Source of the DNA: Urophycis tenuis
Lineage: Eukaryota > Chordata > Actinopteri > Gadiformes > Phycidae
NCBI GenBank assembly: GCA_036785325.1
Contig: JAXIVH010000016.1
Coordinates: 8,787,247 to 8,851,246 of the forward strand
Direction of reading: 5' to 3'
Length of the DNA stretch: 64,000 bases
Part shown: in pieces, positions 21,739 through 32,937 of the stretch
Position numbering within the stretch: position 1 is the first letter of the stretch
How the letters are laid out: the number at the start of each line of letters is the position of its first letter
Translations under genes and position numbers: made by a program
The notes under the pieces: model-generated
The model's database searches: none
What the model saw: the letters and a program-made list of their open reading frames with translations, nothing else
What the model was told of the DNA's origin: nothing

Positions 21739-22820
21739 TTAGTTCTCTTCCCGTCTGTATACTTGCAGCCTCTCCTTGTATCCTGCAGCTCCTCGTTTCT
21801 GCCGCGGGCGCTGCTCCCCAGCCCCCTGCCACAACGCCAATCTCTGTAGTTTCTCTCTGGAAGTTGCCGGTGGTTCAATCACTTTCACCGGGAGCCCCCG
21901 GCGCGCCAGATCCGCCGTCGCCTCCTCCACCGTGTTGTAGATTTTCACTCCTTCTTCGTAAAACACTTTGAGGCGGGCTGGGTAGAGGGTTCGGAACCGT
22001 AGGTTCTTGTCTTTCAGGACCCTCCGCCTCTCCGCATACTCCTTCCTCATGGCCATGATCTCCGGTGGACAGTCGTGGTCAAGGTTTATCTTGTTGTTGT
22101 TCCACAAAAAACCTTTCTTCTGCCACGCCAGCCTTAGGACTTCTTCTTTAACGGTGAAGCACAGAAACTTTACCAGGATCGACCTGGGCCGGGAGCCGCT
22201 CGGTGGGGGGGGGGGGGTGATAGCGCTCTATGCGCCCTCTGTATCTGTAGTGCTGTTGACGGGGGGATGCTTAAATTCTCCCGAAGTAACTTCTCCACAA
22301 AATGGATCATAGATTGTGATCCCGACTCCGCTCCCTCCGGTATCCCGTATAGTCTGAGCGTCTCCCTCCTCGAATAGGCCTCCAGCGATGTCAATTTAAG
22401 TTGAAGCTTTTCTTGTGTTGTTATTATCTCGGCTAATATCTCGTCGGTGCGTTGGAGCTTATCTTCATGACTGGCGATCCTGGTTTCCACTTCGTTGAGC
22501 CTCGCGTTTGTTTTGACCTGCTCTTCTCTAATATCTTGTAATTGTTATTTCGTGTCATTTCGAAATTCTTTAACCTCTTTCCCAACGCCTCGAAGCTCTT
22601 TCAGTAACAACAACAGATTTACCGGTTCATCCTCGTTCTCCGAACCTGCGTCGTCGCGGCTAGGGGCGGGGGAGGCACCCCGGCCAGCCCCGGGGGAGCT
22701 AACATTAGCTTCTTCTGTTAGCTGCATCTCTTCGTCGCCAACTTGCTCGATAATTGACTTTTTCACTCTCCGGTTCTTTTTGGACGTCATCTGTGCCCCT
22801 TCTCCCTTGTTTTCGTGCAC
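21739..22820 (-). pseudogene. L1 ORF1 RNA-binding protein
   Basis: The N-terminal block (from 22820) is charged. The middle block has a coiled-coil-like stretch and LEAYSRRETLRLYGIPEGAE, the signature of the L1 ORF1 RRM domain. The C-terminal block (about 22107 down) reads RRVLKDKNLRFRTLYPARLK. A long C/G run at 22205-22216 and a stop near 22545 split it into three frames. In L1 this protein coats element RNA as a trimeric chaperone. Confidence 0.82.
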
Positions 22821-22921
22821 TTCGCTGGGTAATTAATTCACTTTGGGGCAGTTTTAATTCACTCTGGTCGAGAGCTCTCCTGCTAAGCCGCCATCCCCTC
22901 TAGACCCCTAGTGGTCACCCC

Positions 22922-23752
22922 GCCTTTAACATTTTCAAATGACCTTTGACATGCTTCTGACCAAACAAAATCCACCTTGGGACTTAACATATCTGTAAGC
23001 GGCGCAACAACTGCTTACAGATTTCATCTGATCTGATTCTAAGAGCTCGCATATAATTTTATCTTAATTTAGGTAAATCTATTTATTGTTTATTGTCTAT
23101 ACTCAGGCTTTTTATAGCACTCCTCTATTCCCTTGTACTGCTGGTCAATGTGAATTTCTCCTAAGGGGGATTAATAAAGGAATATTTTAACTTATCTTAT
23201 CTTAACGGAGGAAAAATTAACACAAAAATCACGGTAGCATCCCACCATCCCTAAAAATCACCTTAATCCACGGCGATCAAAAGGAACTGGATACTGTTGG
23301 ATGGCAGCCACTTTTGCCATCACTAGACACACCTGTCCACCACCAACGACCCGCCCCAAGTATGTTACCGTGGCTTTTCCAAACTCACATTTGGCGAGGT
23401 TGATGGTGAGGTTTGCCTTTGCAAGTCAACTTTTCAAGTTGAAAAGTTCATAAAGTTGCTGTATGTGAGAGGACCAGGTGGGATTATATAAAACAATGTC
23501 GTCTAAATAAGCCTCACATTCAGACATACCAGCGATTACGATATTAACGAGTCTTTGGAAGGTTGTGGGACATTTCTCATACCAAATACCATGACGTTGT
23601 ATTGGAGGAACAAGTCGGACATAACGAAAGCAGAGATGCTTTTGGCCCTGTCTGTAAGATCTATCTTTGTTACCCAACTAGCAGACCCAACGCGCTCCAC
23701 ACAGTCAACCATTCTAGGCAGAGGAGAGCTCATATTTATCATATTCATGTGA
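22922..23752 (-). pseudogene. Gypsy RT fragment upstream of the L1
   Basis: Minus-strand RT of the element at 15890-23752. It reads PLPRMVDCVERVGSASWVTK, then shifted frames with YLDD-type sequence (AYLDDIVLYNPTWSSHI), then FENVKG at the L1 junction. Several frameshifts. It is interrupted by a short insertion at about 23020-23206. It begins at 23752 without finger-domain N-terminus or integrase. Confidence 0.75.
23020..23206 (+). mobile_element. LINE 3' tail fragment with TTATCT repeats
   Basis: Non-coding insertion in the Gypsy RT fragment. It ends GGGGGATTAATAAAGGAATA followed by TTATCTTATCTTA on the plus strand, which looks like the 3' UTR and tandem tail of a LINE. Boundaries are approximate. 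Confidence 0.5.
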
Positions 23753-23880
23753 GTAACTTAGAATCATGCCTGTATATCAAATTATGCTGATCATAATGAA
23801 ATACTGTTGATCATGTTGACGTGATATTTCTAAAATGATTATGATGATAATGATGATGATGCAGTGATGAGGTCAGGGGG

Positions 23881-24011
23881 TGTTAACTCTATATGTAGAC
23901 ATCACCTGCGCACAGGTGGAGAGGTGTGTTTGGCTAAAGAGCGGAAGTGCAAACTATTCTTTAACCGCATTTCGACACAAAGCGAGTTTTCTGTTTGAGA
24001 TGAGTTTTATT
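23881..24011 (+). repeat. LTR-like block, left part
   Basis: Starts TGTTAACTCTATATG and matches 59214-59346 with only a handful of differences over about 131 bp. One unit of the 42-bp VNTR (58717-59212) lies just before it. Its continuation is at 28092-28179, so about 4.1 kb is inserted here. It may be the 5' LTR of the BEL/Pao element whose gag starts at the 28732/35217 ATG. Confidence 0.6.
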
Positions 24012-24190
24012 ATGCATGGCATGACGTCTTCTGTCATGACAGGCATACTGTTATCGCACTCCAATTTTATTCTTGCCACCAAAACCGAGATTTAATACAG
24101 CGCTTCCAACTGGATCATATCGGTCATACGAGACGTCATAGCAAACATCTCGTTACGTGTAGGTCCATCCATCCATCCATTTTCCTCCGC

Positions 24191-24762
24191 TTATCCGGGG
24201 TCGGGTCGCGGGGGCAGCAGCCTGAGGAGAGAAGCCCAGACTTCCCTCTCCCCGGCCACTTCGTCCAGCTCTTCCGGGGGGATCCCGAGGCGTTCCCAGG
24301 CCAGCCGAGAGACATAGTCCCTCCAGCGTGTCCTGGGTCTTACCCGGGGCCTCCTCCGGCCCGGAACACCTCCCCAGGGAGGCGTCAAGGAGGCATCCTC
24401 ACTAGATGCCCGAGCCACCGCAACTGGCTCCTCTCGAGGAGCAGCGGATCTACTCTGAGCCCCTCCCGGATGACCGAGCTTCTCACCCTATCTCTAAGGG
24501 AGAGTTGGGCGAACTCCCATGCACCCTCGAGTACCGCGCTAAGGGTATAGAGCTGGTCCACAGTTCCACGGCCGGGACGAAAACCACATTGCTCCTCCTG
24601 GATCCGAGGTTCGACTATCCTATGGACCCTCCTCTCCAGGACCCCCGAATAGACCTTACCGGGGAGGCTGAGGAGTGTTATCCCCCTGTAGTTGGAGCAC
24701 ACCCTCCGGTCCCCCTTTTTGAAGAGGGGAACCACCACCCCGGTCTGCCAATCCAGAGGCAC
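24191..24762 (-). pseudogene. Rex3 RT fingers fused to C-terminus
   Basis: Reads TGVVVPLFKKGDRRVCSNYR, GKVYSGVLERRVHRIVEP and QCGFRPGRGTVDQLYTL. It then jumps at about 24500 from the EFAQ residues straight to LSLRDRVRSSVIREGLRV and LRWLGHLVRMPP. The catalytic ADD block is gone, so no RT activity is possible. The last part to 24191 (VRPRTRWRDYVSRLAWERLG) is in another frame. Confidence 0.85.
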
Positions 24763-24792
24763 TGCCCCCGATGTCCACTCGATGCTGCAGAG

Positions 24793-26246
24793 TCATGTCA
24801 ACCAAGACAGCCCCACAGAATCCAGGGCCTTTAGGAACTCGGGGCGGATCTCGTCCACCCCCGGGGCCTTGCCACCGAGGAGCTTTTTAACCACCTCGGT
24901 GATCTCAATCCCGGAGATAGGAGAGTCCCCCCCCGAGTCCGCAGACCATGCTTCCTCAGTGGAAGGCATGTTGGTGGGATTGAGGAGGTCTTTGAAGTAT
25001 TCCCCCCACCGATTCACGACGTCCCGAGTCGAGGTCAGCAGCGCCCCGTCCCCCCGGTACACGGTGTTGACAGAGCACTGCTTCCCCCTCCTGAGACGCC
25101 GGATGGTGTCGAAGCCGTTCAGAAGTCGTTCTCCATGGCCTCACTGAACTCCTCCCACACCCGAGTTTTTGCCTCCGCAACCGCCGAAGCCGCGCTCCGC
25201 TTGGCCCGCCGGTACCCATCAGCTGCCTCAGGAGTCCAACAGGCCAAAAAGGTCCGGTAGGACTCCTTCTTCAGCTTGACGGCATCCCTTACCGCTGGGG
25301 TCCACCAGCGGGTTCGGGGATTGCCGCCGCGACAGGCACCGACGACCTTACGGCCACAGCTCCGGTCGGCCGTTTCGACAATGGAGGTACGGAACAAGGT
25401 CGGAGGTACGGAACAAGGACTCTATGTCCCCCGCCTCCCCCGGGACATGGTTGAAGCTCTCCCGGAGGTGGGAGTTGAAGCTCGTTCTGACAGGAGATTC
25501 AGCCAGACGTTCCCAGCAGACCCTCACAGTACGTTTGGGTCTGCCAGGTCTGACCGGCATCTTCCCCCGCCATCGGAGCCAACTCGCCACCAGGTGGTGA
25601 TCAGTTGACAGCTCCGCCCCTCTCTTCACCCGAGTGTCCAAGACATGCGGCCGCAAGTCTGACGATACAACTACAAAGTCGATCATCGAACTGCGGCCTA
25701 GGGTGTCCTGGTGCCAAGTGCACATGTGGACACCCTTATGCTTGAACATGGTGTTTGTTATGGACAATCCATGACGAGCACAGAAGTCCAATAACAAAAC
25801 ACCACTCGGGTTCAGATCAGGGGGGCCGTTCCTCCCAATCACGCCCCTCCAGGTCTCACTGTCATTGCCCACATGGGCGTTGAAGTCCCCCAGCAGAACA
25901 AGGGAGTCCCCAGAAGGAGCGCTTTCCAACACCCCCCTAAGGACTCCAGAAAGGGTGGGTATTCTGAACTGCCATTCGGTGCATAAGCACAAACGACAGT
26001 CAGGACCCGTCCCACCACCCGAATGCGGAGGGAGGCTACTCTCTCGTCCACCGGGGTGAACCCCAACGTACAGGCACCGAGCCGGGGGGAAATAAGCATT
26101 CCCACCCCCGCTCGGCGCCTCTCCCCAGGGGCAACTCCAGAGTGGAAAAGAGTCCAACCCCTCTCAAGGATGCTGGTTCCAGAGCCCAAACTGTGTGTCG
26201 AGGTGAGCCCGACTATATCTAGCCGGTATCTCTCAGCCTCGCACAC
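24793..26246 (-). pseudogene. Rex3 endonuclease and linker
   Basis: From 26246 down: RYRLDIVGLTSTHSLGSG (endonuclease, with the catalytic Glu position altered), VVCAYAPNGSSEYPPFL, LVLLGDFNAHVGND, MIDFVVVSSDLRPHVLD and ELSTDHHLVASWL (catalytic DH). The linker follows with PRTRWWTPAVRDAVKLKKES and VVNRWGEYFKDLLN. At least four frame changes. Antisense ORFs across this GC-rich block are shadows. Confidence 0.82.
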
Positions 26247-26639
26247 CAGCTCCGGCTCCTTCCCCGCCAGAGAGGTGACGTTCCACGTCCCCAGAGCTAG
26301 CTTCTGCAGCCGAGGGTCGGACCACCAGGTCCCCGCCTCCTGCTGCCGCCCAGCTCACATTGCACCCGACCCCTTTGGCCCCTCCCACGGGTGGTGAACC
26401 CATGGGAAGGGTGTCCCGCGTCGTTCCTTCGGGCTGTGCCTGACCGAGCCCCGCGGGCGTAGACCCGGCCACCAGGTGCTCGCCAACGGGCCCCTCCCCC
26501 AGGCCTGGCTCCAGGGGGGGGCCCCGGTGACCCACGTCTGGGTCTACTGAACGGTTGCCCATATTTTTGGCCAACATACTGTCTACCTTGGCCAACCATA
26601 CGTTTTTATTGTGTAAAACTGTTGATATTTCCTAATGCT

Positions 26640-26714
26640 AGTTTTATTTTGTTGTTGAAGTACGACTGGTACTACTATTACTACTACTACTGCTACTATT
26701 ACTACTACTACTAC

Positions 26715-26745
<31 letters not shown>
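26640..26745. repeat. (ACT)n and (AAT)n microsatellite
   Basis: Mixed trinucleotide repeats between the 5' end of the minus-strand Rex3 and an RTE-like tail. AAT repeats recur at 26890-26915 on the far side of that tail and may derive from its target. Confidence 0.85.
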
Positions 26746-26890
26746 TGTTTGTCTATGTATGTTAGCCCTGTGATAGGCTGGCGACCTGTCCAGGGTGTAC
26801 CCCGCCTCTCGCCCGTTGCAGCTGGGATTGGCTCCAGCCCCCCCGCGACCCTCGTAGAGGATAAGCGGTCACGATAATGGATGGATGGAT
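26746..26890 (+). mobile_element. RTE-like 3' tail or SINE fragment, copy 1
   Basis: Contains TGGCGACCTGTCCAGGGTGT, GCCTCTCGCCCGTTGCAGCT and a GGATGGATGG tail. It is the same short sequence as 43185-43352. No protein is encoded. Such pieces are abundant, severely 5'-truncated RTE-type or SINE insertions in fish. AAT repeats on both sides hide any target duplication. Confidence 0.75.
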
Positions 26891-26937
26891 AATAATAATA
26901 ATAATGGTCAATAAAAAATAACCAATTTGTAAATTTG

Positions 26938-27582
26938 CCTGCCTTAAGTGGAGGAGTTCAAGTATCTCGGGGTCTTGTTCACGAGTGAGGGGAGGATGGA
27001 GCGGGAGATTGACCGACGGATCGGTGCGGCGTCGGCAGTGATGCGGGCTCTGCACCGGTCCGTCATGGTGAAGAAGGAGCTGAGCCTAAAGGCGAAGCTC
27101 TCGATTTACCGGTCAATCTACGTTCCTACCCTCACCTATGGTCACGAGCTGTGGGTAGTGACTGAAAGAACGAGATCGCGAATACAAGTGGCCGAAATTA
27201 GTTTCCTCCGCAGGGTGTCCGGGCTCTCCCTTAGAGATAGGGTGAGAAGCTCGGTCATCCGAGAGGGGCTCAGAGTAGAACCGCTGCTCCTCCGCATCGA
27301 GAGGAGCCAGTTGCGGTGGCTCGGGCATCTAGTGAGGATGCCCCCCGGACGCCTCCCTGTGGAGGTGTTCCGGGCACGTCCCTCCGGGAGGAGGCCCCGG
27401 GGAAGACCCAGGACACGCTGGAGGGACTATGTCTCTCGGCTGGCCTGGGAACGCCTCGGGATCCCCCCGGAAGAGATGGACGAAGTGGCTGGGGAGAGGG
27501 AAGTCTGGGCTTCTCTCCTCAGGCTGCTGCCCCCGCGACCCGACCCCGGATAAGCGGTGGACATGGATGGATGGATGGGCAT
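26938..27582 (+). mobile_element. Rex3 LINE, 5' truncated
   Basis: A 645-bp plus-strand copy flanked by TTTGTAAATTTG at 26926-26937 and 27583-27594. It starts within RT thumb sequence and ends with GGATGGATGG. Together with the minus-strand copy at 24166-26580 it forms a tail-to-head pair of unrelated insertions. Confidence 0.9.
26948..27553 (+). pseudogene. Rex3 RT C-terminal fragment
   Basis: An open 201-codon stretch: MEEFKYLGVLFTSEGRMERE, SIYVPTLTYGHELWVVTERT, QLRWLGHLVRMPPGRLPVEV and TRWRDYVSRLAWERLGIPPE. It lacks the whole catalytic palm, so it is a 5'-truncated relic despite the intact frame. Confidence 0.88.
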
Positions 27583-27594
27583 TTTGTAAATTTG

Positions 27595-28091
27595 GAAATT
27601 ACGTATGGCAATAGGCTATGATAATGAGACAATTATTAATTATATAATATTTGCTTAAATACAGCTTATACATTCCTGAATACATGTGGTACATTCTATT
27701 CCAAAAGTACATATCCTATAGAGCCATTCTGAATAAACTGTGGCTTCACTGTGCCCAAGCCTGTCGCTGTGCATGGGTAATGTCATGTGTGACCTTAAGA
27801 GGCCTTGAACAACTGTACAATAAACATTGCAGTCTTAAACGAGATACATTCTCACAACTCTATTCTGTGCAAACTCAACTTACCCACATAACTTAACTCA
27901 CTCACACTCACCTATCAATCATTGCATATTCACTCAGTTGAATTTAATTGGAATATTATTATGGCTCTTAGCAGATACTTTATCCATAAATTATGACTCA
28001 AGTGTGGGATTACATTTTCTAGTTTACACTGCAGCCCTTTTACATTGTCATGCCATGGTAATTCCATAATCCATGGAATTGCGTTTTCTAG
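27595..28091. other. Unassigned AT-rich sequence
   Basis: About 500 bp with no coding or element hallmark that I can name. GTCATGCCATGG near 28048 is an inverted match to GCATGGCATGAC near 24014, at the other side of the split LTR. This may mark the two ends of one inserted segment, but no clean inverted termini were found. Confidence 0.4.
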
Positions 28092-28179
28092 TTTATTTTG
28101 ATGTTGCTGTTATGCAATAAAGAAAGTATTATTGTGACACTATGAAAGAATGCGCGTTGATTCACTGATCGCTCCAACA
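28092..28179 (+). repeat. LTR-like block, right part
   Basis: Matches 59341-59428 and contains the polyadenylation signal in TGCAATAAAG; it ends CTCCAACA. Together with 23881-24011 it forms a TG...CA block of about 215 bp. Confidence 0.6.
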
Positions 28180-28729
28180 TTAAGTTAAAGAATATCCATC
28201 TGAACGCCAGAAAGGACGCCAGTCACCGTGGAAATGAAAGAATGAGACCGGAGTCAGTGTATTCGGATTGATCTGGACTGCTGCCAATCTGATTTCACCG
28301 GTACCGTGAGTAAACGAGCGGATGCGCTGTTTTCTGAACCTGGTTATGATCAAACATTAAAACGTGACAAACGATGATGTAAGGAAATGTTTGATGAGCA
28401 GACAAATAAATCCATAAACTGCCTATAAACTACGAAATCACTGAAACTATAGGCTGCAGGACACCGCGGAAATATACGCTCACGGAAATAAAGTAACTTA
28501 AATGACCTATAAACGGACTGAAACGGAAACAAAGCACGGCTGTGCGCGTGAAAGAGTAATAAATAAATAACCGAAATACTAACATATTCAAACAAAAGCT
28601 GTCGGATTTACTTGGAGAAAACCTGTACAATCGAATATTAAAGGCTGAGAACGAAAACTTAAACAATGGCAGAAGGAATTGAATGTGGAGTCACTGAAGC
28701 AGGTTGTTATACCTTGGCCTAGGGGTGCC
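28180..28729 (+). other. Probable BEL/Pao 5' leader
   Basis: About 550 bp with no ORF. It lies between the LTR-like end at 28179 and the Gmr1 insertion. The BEL gag start codon falls in the AGATG duplication at 28730-28734 / 35215-35219, so I infer this is the BEL untranslated leader. I did not recognise a primer-binding site. Confidence 0.4.
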
Positions 28730-28734
28730 AGATG

Positions 28735-29255
28735 TACAACAAAAAACAGGGGAAACGCAGTACTCAACATTTAATATAATTTATTAAATAAGCAAAAACG
28801 TACATAATCAAAGGCATAATTACCCATAAGGCAAAAAGATGAGGTGTGAAAATCAGTAATCAGTGGTGTAGTGGATGTATGCAGGAGTGGAATGTATGTG
28901 TGTGTGGTGTTGGATGTATTAACAAAAAGGATGAAAAGGGTGCATGGCAGGAGAGGTGCAAAAGGAGAACTGAACAGCACAGAAGTCAACTGAACAAAAG
29001 AGAAGCCCCGGAAGGGACTGGGAGACTGGCTTTTATACTGGGTCTCAACCACCGGGCCCAGGTGGCAACACTTGGCTGATTGCAGGTGACATCACAGCTC
29101 TGCTCCCCAATCCACTGCAAACAAGGATAACAGAACCAGGGAGGGACAAAGCAAAGAAACAACATAACCTAAACCAAAATACCATACCCAAAGTATGCTA
29201 TAAGATATACTATACAATAACCTTCACCATATCCTATATACAGGGAACCGTCACA
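28735..29255 (-). repeat. Gmr1-type 3' LTR
   Basis: About 521 bp beginning TGTGACGGTT at 29255 on the minus strand, right after a purine tract (29256-29266). The portion 28832-29255 aligns with 34791-35214 over the same 424-bp length with about four substitutions. The outer end near 28735 reads GTTGTA on the coding strand; if the true end is GTTGTACA the target duplication would overlap by two bases. Confidence 0.85.
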
Positions 29256-29464
29256 CCCCCCCCCCCATAAAGACGGGGTCCCAAAGGGATCACCGGAACC
29301 TATTTCCATACACAATCCTATCTGGTGTACCCCAAACCTCTACTCATGGCCACCAACACACTGTCACAGACCTCCACCCCAGCAACCGGATCCAATGACG
29401 CATTTTTAAGGGGTGAAAGACAGCGGCAAGCGGAGGACCACTGGAGATGAGTAGGACTAGGACC

Positions 29465-30130
29465 TCAGTCATGAGGAGCCCGTGACAAGGCATCAGCCAC
29501 CACGTTCTCCGTCCCTTTAACATGATGAATGTCCAAGGCATAGGACTGCAGGAATAGTGACCATCGTATCAACCTCTGGTTTGGACACTGCAGAGAGTTG
29601 AGAAAAGTCAAAGGGTTGTGGTCTGTATAAATGACAACAGGGGTACTACCACCTACATAAACATCAAAGTGTTGTAAAGCTAACATCAAAGCCAATGCTT
29701 CTTTTTCAATGACTGAGTAGTTTAGCTGGTAAGAGTTGAATTTCTTTGAAGAAAAGCTAACAGGCTTATCTATTCCTAGATTGTCCTCCTGCATGAGTAC
29801 GGCCCCCGCCCCCACATGACTGGCATCCGTGTAGATCTTAAACGGCTTGTCAAAGCTTGGAGCTGACAAAACAGGAGCAGAACACAAGAGTGATTTGGCC
29901 TGCTCGAATGCTTCCTGGCAAACTGGCGTCCAGACAAACTGCACCTTAGACTTAAGGAGGTTAGTGAGAGGTGCCACAACTGTTGCAAAATTCCTACAAA
30001 AACTGCGATAATAACCTATTAGACCAAGAAAACGCATAAGCTTTCTTTGTGGTTGGAACCGGATACTGCTCAACAGCTTGCACCTTAGCCTCCACTGGAC
30101 GGACTTGGCCCTGCCCAACCACCCGACCAA
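29465..30130 (-). pseudogene. Gmr1-type RNase H
   Basis: Starts in the RT connection (LMRFLGLIGYYRSFCRNFAT). It then shows RNase H residues: YTDASHVGAGAVLMQ (Asp), YSVIEKEALALMLALQHFDV (Glu), YTDHNPLTFL (Asp) and VVADALSRAPHD at the C-terminus. It is the last pol domain, directly followed by the 3' UTR and LTR. A one-base frameshift near 30040 separates it from RT. Confidence 0.9.
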
Positions 30131-30872
30131 GGTAGGTCACAGTCGCCCTTGCAAACTCACACTTTGCAAGATTGACTGTGAGCCTTGCCTCTCTCAGGCG
30201 ACTGAACAACTCCCAAATGCGTTCCAAATGAACTTCCCAGGTATCCGAATAGATTACCACGTCATCAAGATATACTGCACACCCCGGCACGTCCCAAATT
30301 ACCTTATTCATAAGGCGCTGAAATGTAGCAGGCGCATTACGCAGTCCGAATGGCATGACCTTGTAAGAATAAAGACCATTAGATGTTATAAAGGCGGAAA
30401 TCTCACGTGCTCGCGCTGACAGAGGCACCTGCCAGTACCCCTTCAGTAAATCAAATTTACTCACAAATTTAGCGGAGCCCACCTGATCAATACAGTCTTC
30501 CATCCTAGGAAGTGGAAAATAATCTGGCTTAGTGACATTATTCACTTTACGAAAATCTGAACAAAAACGAGGTGTGCCATCTGATTTAGGAACTAATAAA
30601 CAAGGTGAAGCCCAACTAGATGCACATGGCTCTGCAATACCGTTTGATAACATGTAATCAACCTCGGCTTCCAAATATTCCCGCTTATATGCATTTACCC
30701 TGTAAAACCGCTGTTTTATTGGTTTAGCATCGCCAACATCAATGTCATGTTCTACTAAATGAGTACAAGTAGGTGTATCACCAAACAAGCATGGAAACTC
30801 CTGGATTAACCCCGCAAGTTCTTTCTGGCCCGCCGCAGGCAAATGAGCCAACAAGTGTATCAAGGCATGCAA
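30040..30872 (-). pseudogene. Gmr1-type reverse transcriptase
   Basis: RT of the Gypsy type: VEHDIDVGDAKPIKQRFYRV, LLVPKSDGTPRFCSDFRKVN, SKFDLLKGYWQVPLSA, FGLRNAPATFQRLMNK and the catalytic YLDD in AVYLDDVVIYSD, then VTYLGRVVGQGQVRP. The active site is intact. It is fused in the native element to the integrase domain; a frameshift near 30860 now separates them. Confidence 0.9.
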
Positions 30873-32877
30873 GCGCTTCTGAATTTTTCAGCCGACCGTG
30901 CACCAACGCTGGATCAGGAGTACCCAAACCATCTTCCTCTATCTCCTGAGTAGGAGACAACACCGGAATTGCCATGCAAACTGCGTGAGCCAATCCAACC
31001 TCTGGCCGAACACACAACACAGGTGTCTCAGAATCACGTGCAAAATAAGGCTTTAGCAAATTCACTTGGCAGAGCTGGGTTGGTTTCTTACGTTTAGGCG
31101 TTGAAATAATGTAATTCCGCTCTGAGACCTTTTTCACGACCGTGTGTGGACCAGAAAACTTTGCTTGAAAAGGTGAGGTGACGATGGGAAGCAGGGCTAA
31201 CACCTGGTCTCCCGGAATAAACTCCCGGTGCTCTGTTTTAACATCGTACCGCTGCTTCATTTTATCCTGAACTGTTGCCAAATTTTCTTTAGCCATCAAC
31301 CCAGCTGTGTACAGCCGATGACGAAAACCATCTACATAGGCAATCAAATTTTTGGGAGGCTGGGCCTCAACCCAATCTCCAGACAGCGCCGCTAAAGGAC
31401 CCCTCACAGTATGCGCAAAGACTAGCTCATTTGGACTGAAACCTGTGCTTTCCTGTGTTACCTCTCTAGTAGCAAGCATCAGCCACGGCAGACCCTCTTC
31501 CCAGTCTTTACCCATCTCAGTACAGTAGGCACGCAGGATAGCTTTTAACGTCTGGTGAAAACGCTCCAAGGCCCCCTGACTCTGTGCGTGGTAGGCAGAG
31601 CTCAGATTGTGGCGCACACGCAACTGTTTCAGGACCTGAGAAAACATGTGTGAACAGAAATTAGACCCCCTGTCAGACTGAATAACCTGCGGAACGCCAA
31701 AAATAGAGATGAACTGAGACAGAGCACGCACAACTGACCGCGTTGTAATAGTACGGAGAGGATACGCAGCAGGGTAACGAGTTGCCTGGCACATTACTGT
31801 TAGCAAATACACCGCTCCAGACTTTGAGCGTGGTAGAGGACCAACACAGTCTATGATTAGATGTTCAAAAGGCTGGCTTATGGCCGGAATGGGGTACAAT
31901 GGAGCTGGCTTTAACTTCTGATTTGGCTTATCAGTTAACTGGCATGTATGACACGTTTTAACATATGCTGACACATCCCTCTTCATACGAGGCCAAAAGA
32001 AATGCCTAAGTAGCCTGTTATAAGTCTTTCTCACACCAGCATGTCCAGATTCATTATGCGCCACTTTTAACACTGACTGGCGAAGTTTAGCTGGCAACAC
32101 AATTTGAAATACAGGTTCACCCACAAACCTTCCATCATGTGGCAGCCATTTTCTCACCAACAAAGAGTTTTGAAGAAAATACCCACAAGCACTGTCAATT
32201 ATCTCATCCTCTGGACGTATCAGTGGCACCAGCTCCTTCAGAGAGGGATCTGCCTGCTGCTCTGCCACCAGATCTGAACGTGTTATGGACAGCGGAAAGT
32301 CAGCAAGAGGTATTGAAAACTTTTCAGATATGTTAGGCACTAATTCTTTTGACTTAGAGTTCCCATTTAACTTAGCCATTGCCCGTGTCACAGCACACGC
32401 AGAAAAAACCCCTGGAAAGTCACCTTCACTTTTATCCATCCCCCCAGTTACCAAAGGAACAGACGTCACCACTGCCGGTGGAGGAACCTCTGCCCACACC
32501 CGAGCACCAACCAAGTCATTCCCCAGGATCACCGTCACCCCTGGTATTGGCAGCGCTGGGCGCACAGCAAGCCTCGCTTCCCCCTGGAATAATTCACATT
32601 TCAGAAACACTTTATGCATGGAAACCCACAGAACATTCATATCTATGCCCCGGATAGGCACCCTGTCACCCGTATCAGAATTCTCAGTTAACGGAAGAAC
32701 ACCAGCCTGTATAAAAGAGTCAAAAGCCCCCGTGTCCCTCAGAATAGTTACTGGCACTTGTTCACCCTTTTTCAGCAGAGCAACAGAACCTTTCATGATA
32801 AATGGACGGTAAGAATCCAGTGCTGCCACTGATGTATCCTTATTAGGGCCACAATTAGGTGTAACACAGGTGGACAC
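30778..32877 (-). pseudogene. Gmr1-type protease and integrase
   Basis: About 699 codons open. Protease near residues 35-150 has the ILRDTGAFDSFI active site and the VILGNDLVGARVW flap-like end. Integrase follows: zinc-binding HNESGHAGVRKTY...CHTCQL (HHCC), then the DDE core with FEHLIIDCVGPLP (Asp), QVIQSDRGSNF (Asp) and QGALERFHQTLK (Glu), and a C-terminal PFQAKFSGPHTVVK of GPY/F type. Integrase precedes RT. All catalytic residues are visible. It begins just inside the Harbinger boundary with no native start. Confidence 0.92.
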
Positions 32878-32937
32878 CGGACGTAGAGCGGCTATGCCAG
32901 CCCATTTTGGTTGTGAATTGCCTGCTAAATTCTGAGT

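Larger units (their letters stand above)
17129..22921 (-). mobile_element. L1-type LINE, essentially full length
   Basis: A 5.8 kb L1/Tx1-like element on the minus strand. The target duplication GCCTTTAACATT is at 17117-17128 and 22922-22933. Its poly(A) tail appears as the T-rich run 17131-17158. It has ORF1 and ORF2, each with frameshifts. Reading across the insertion restores the Gypsy frame (FENVKGLLLSAPVLA), which confirms the boundaries. Confidence 0.92.
15890..23752 (-). mobile_element. Gmr1-type Gypsy element, 3' half, split by an L1
   Basis: Minus-strand Gypsy retrotransposon. It keeps RT (from 23752 down), RNase H, a polypurine tract and a 3' LTR. There is no integrase between RNase H and the LTR, which fits the Gmr1 arrangement where integrase precedes RT. 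An L1 (17129-22921) is inserted in the RT-RNase H junction. The 5' part of the element is missing beyond 23752. Confidence 0.75.
24166..26580 (-). mobile_element. Rex3 LINE with internal RT deletion
   Basis: Minus-strand Rex3 (RTE clade). The 3' end shows CCATCCATCCAT on the plus strand (GGAT tail). It keeps most of the endonuclease, the linker, the first part of RT and the C-terminal end, but about 770 bp of RT palm and thumb is deleted at about 24500 relative to the copy at 41861-43165. One of the sites commonly used to amplify Rex3 is present at 24731-24750. Confidence 0.88.

Noticed and set aside
25276..26397. Plus-strand ORFs over the minus Rex3
   Set aside because: GC-rich antisense shadows of endonuclease and linker.
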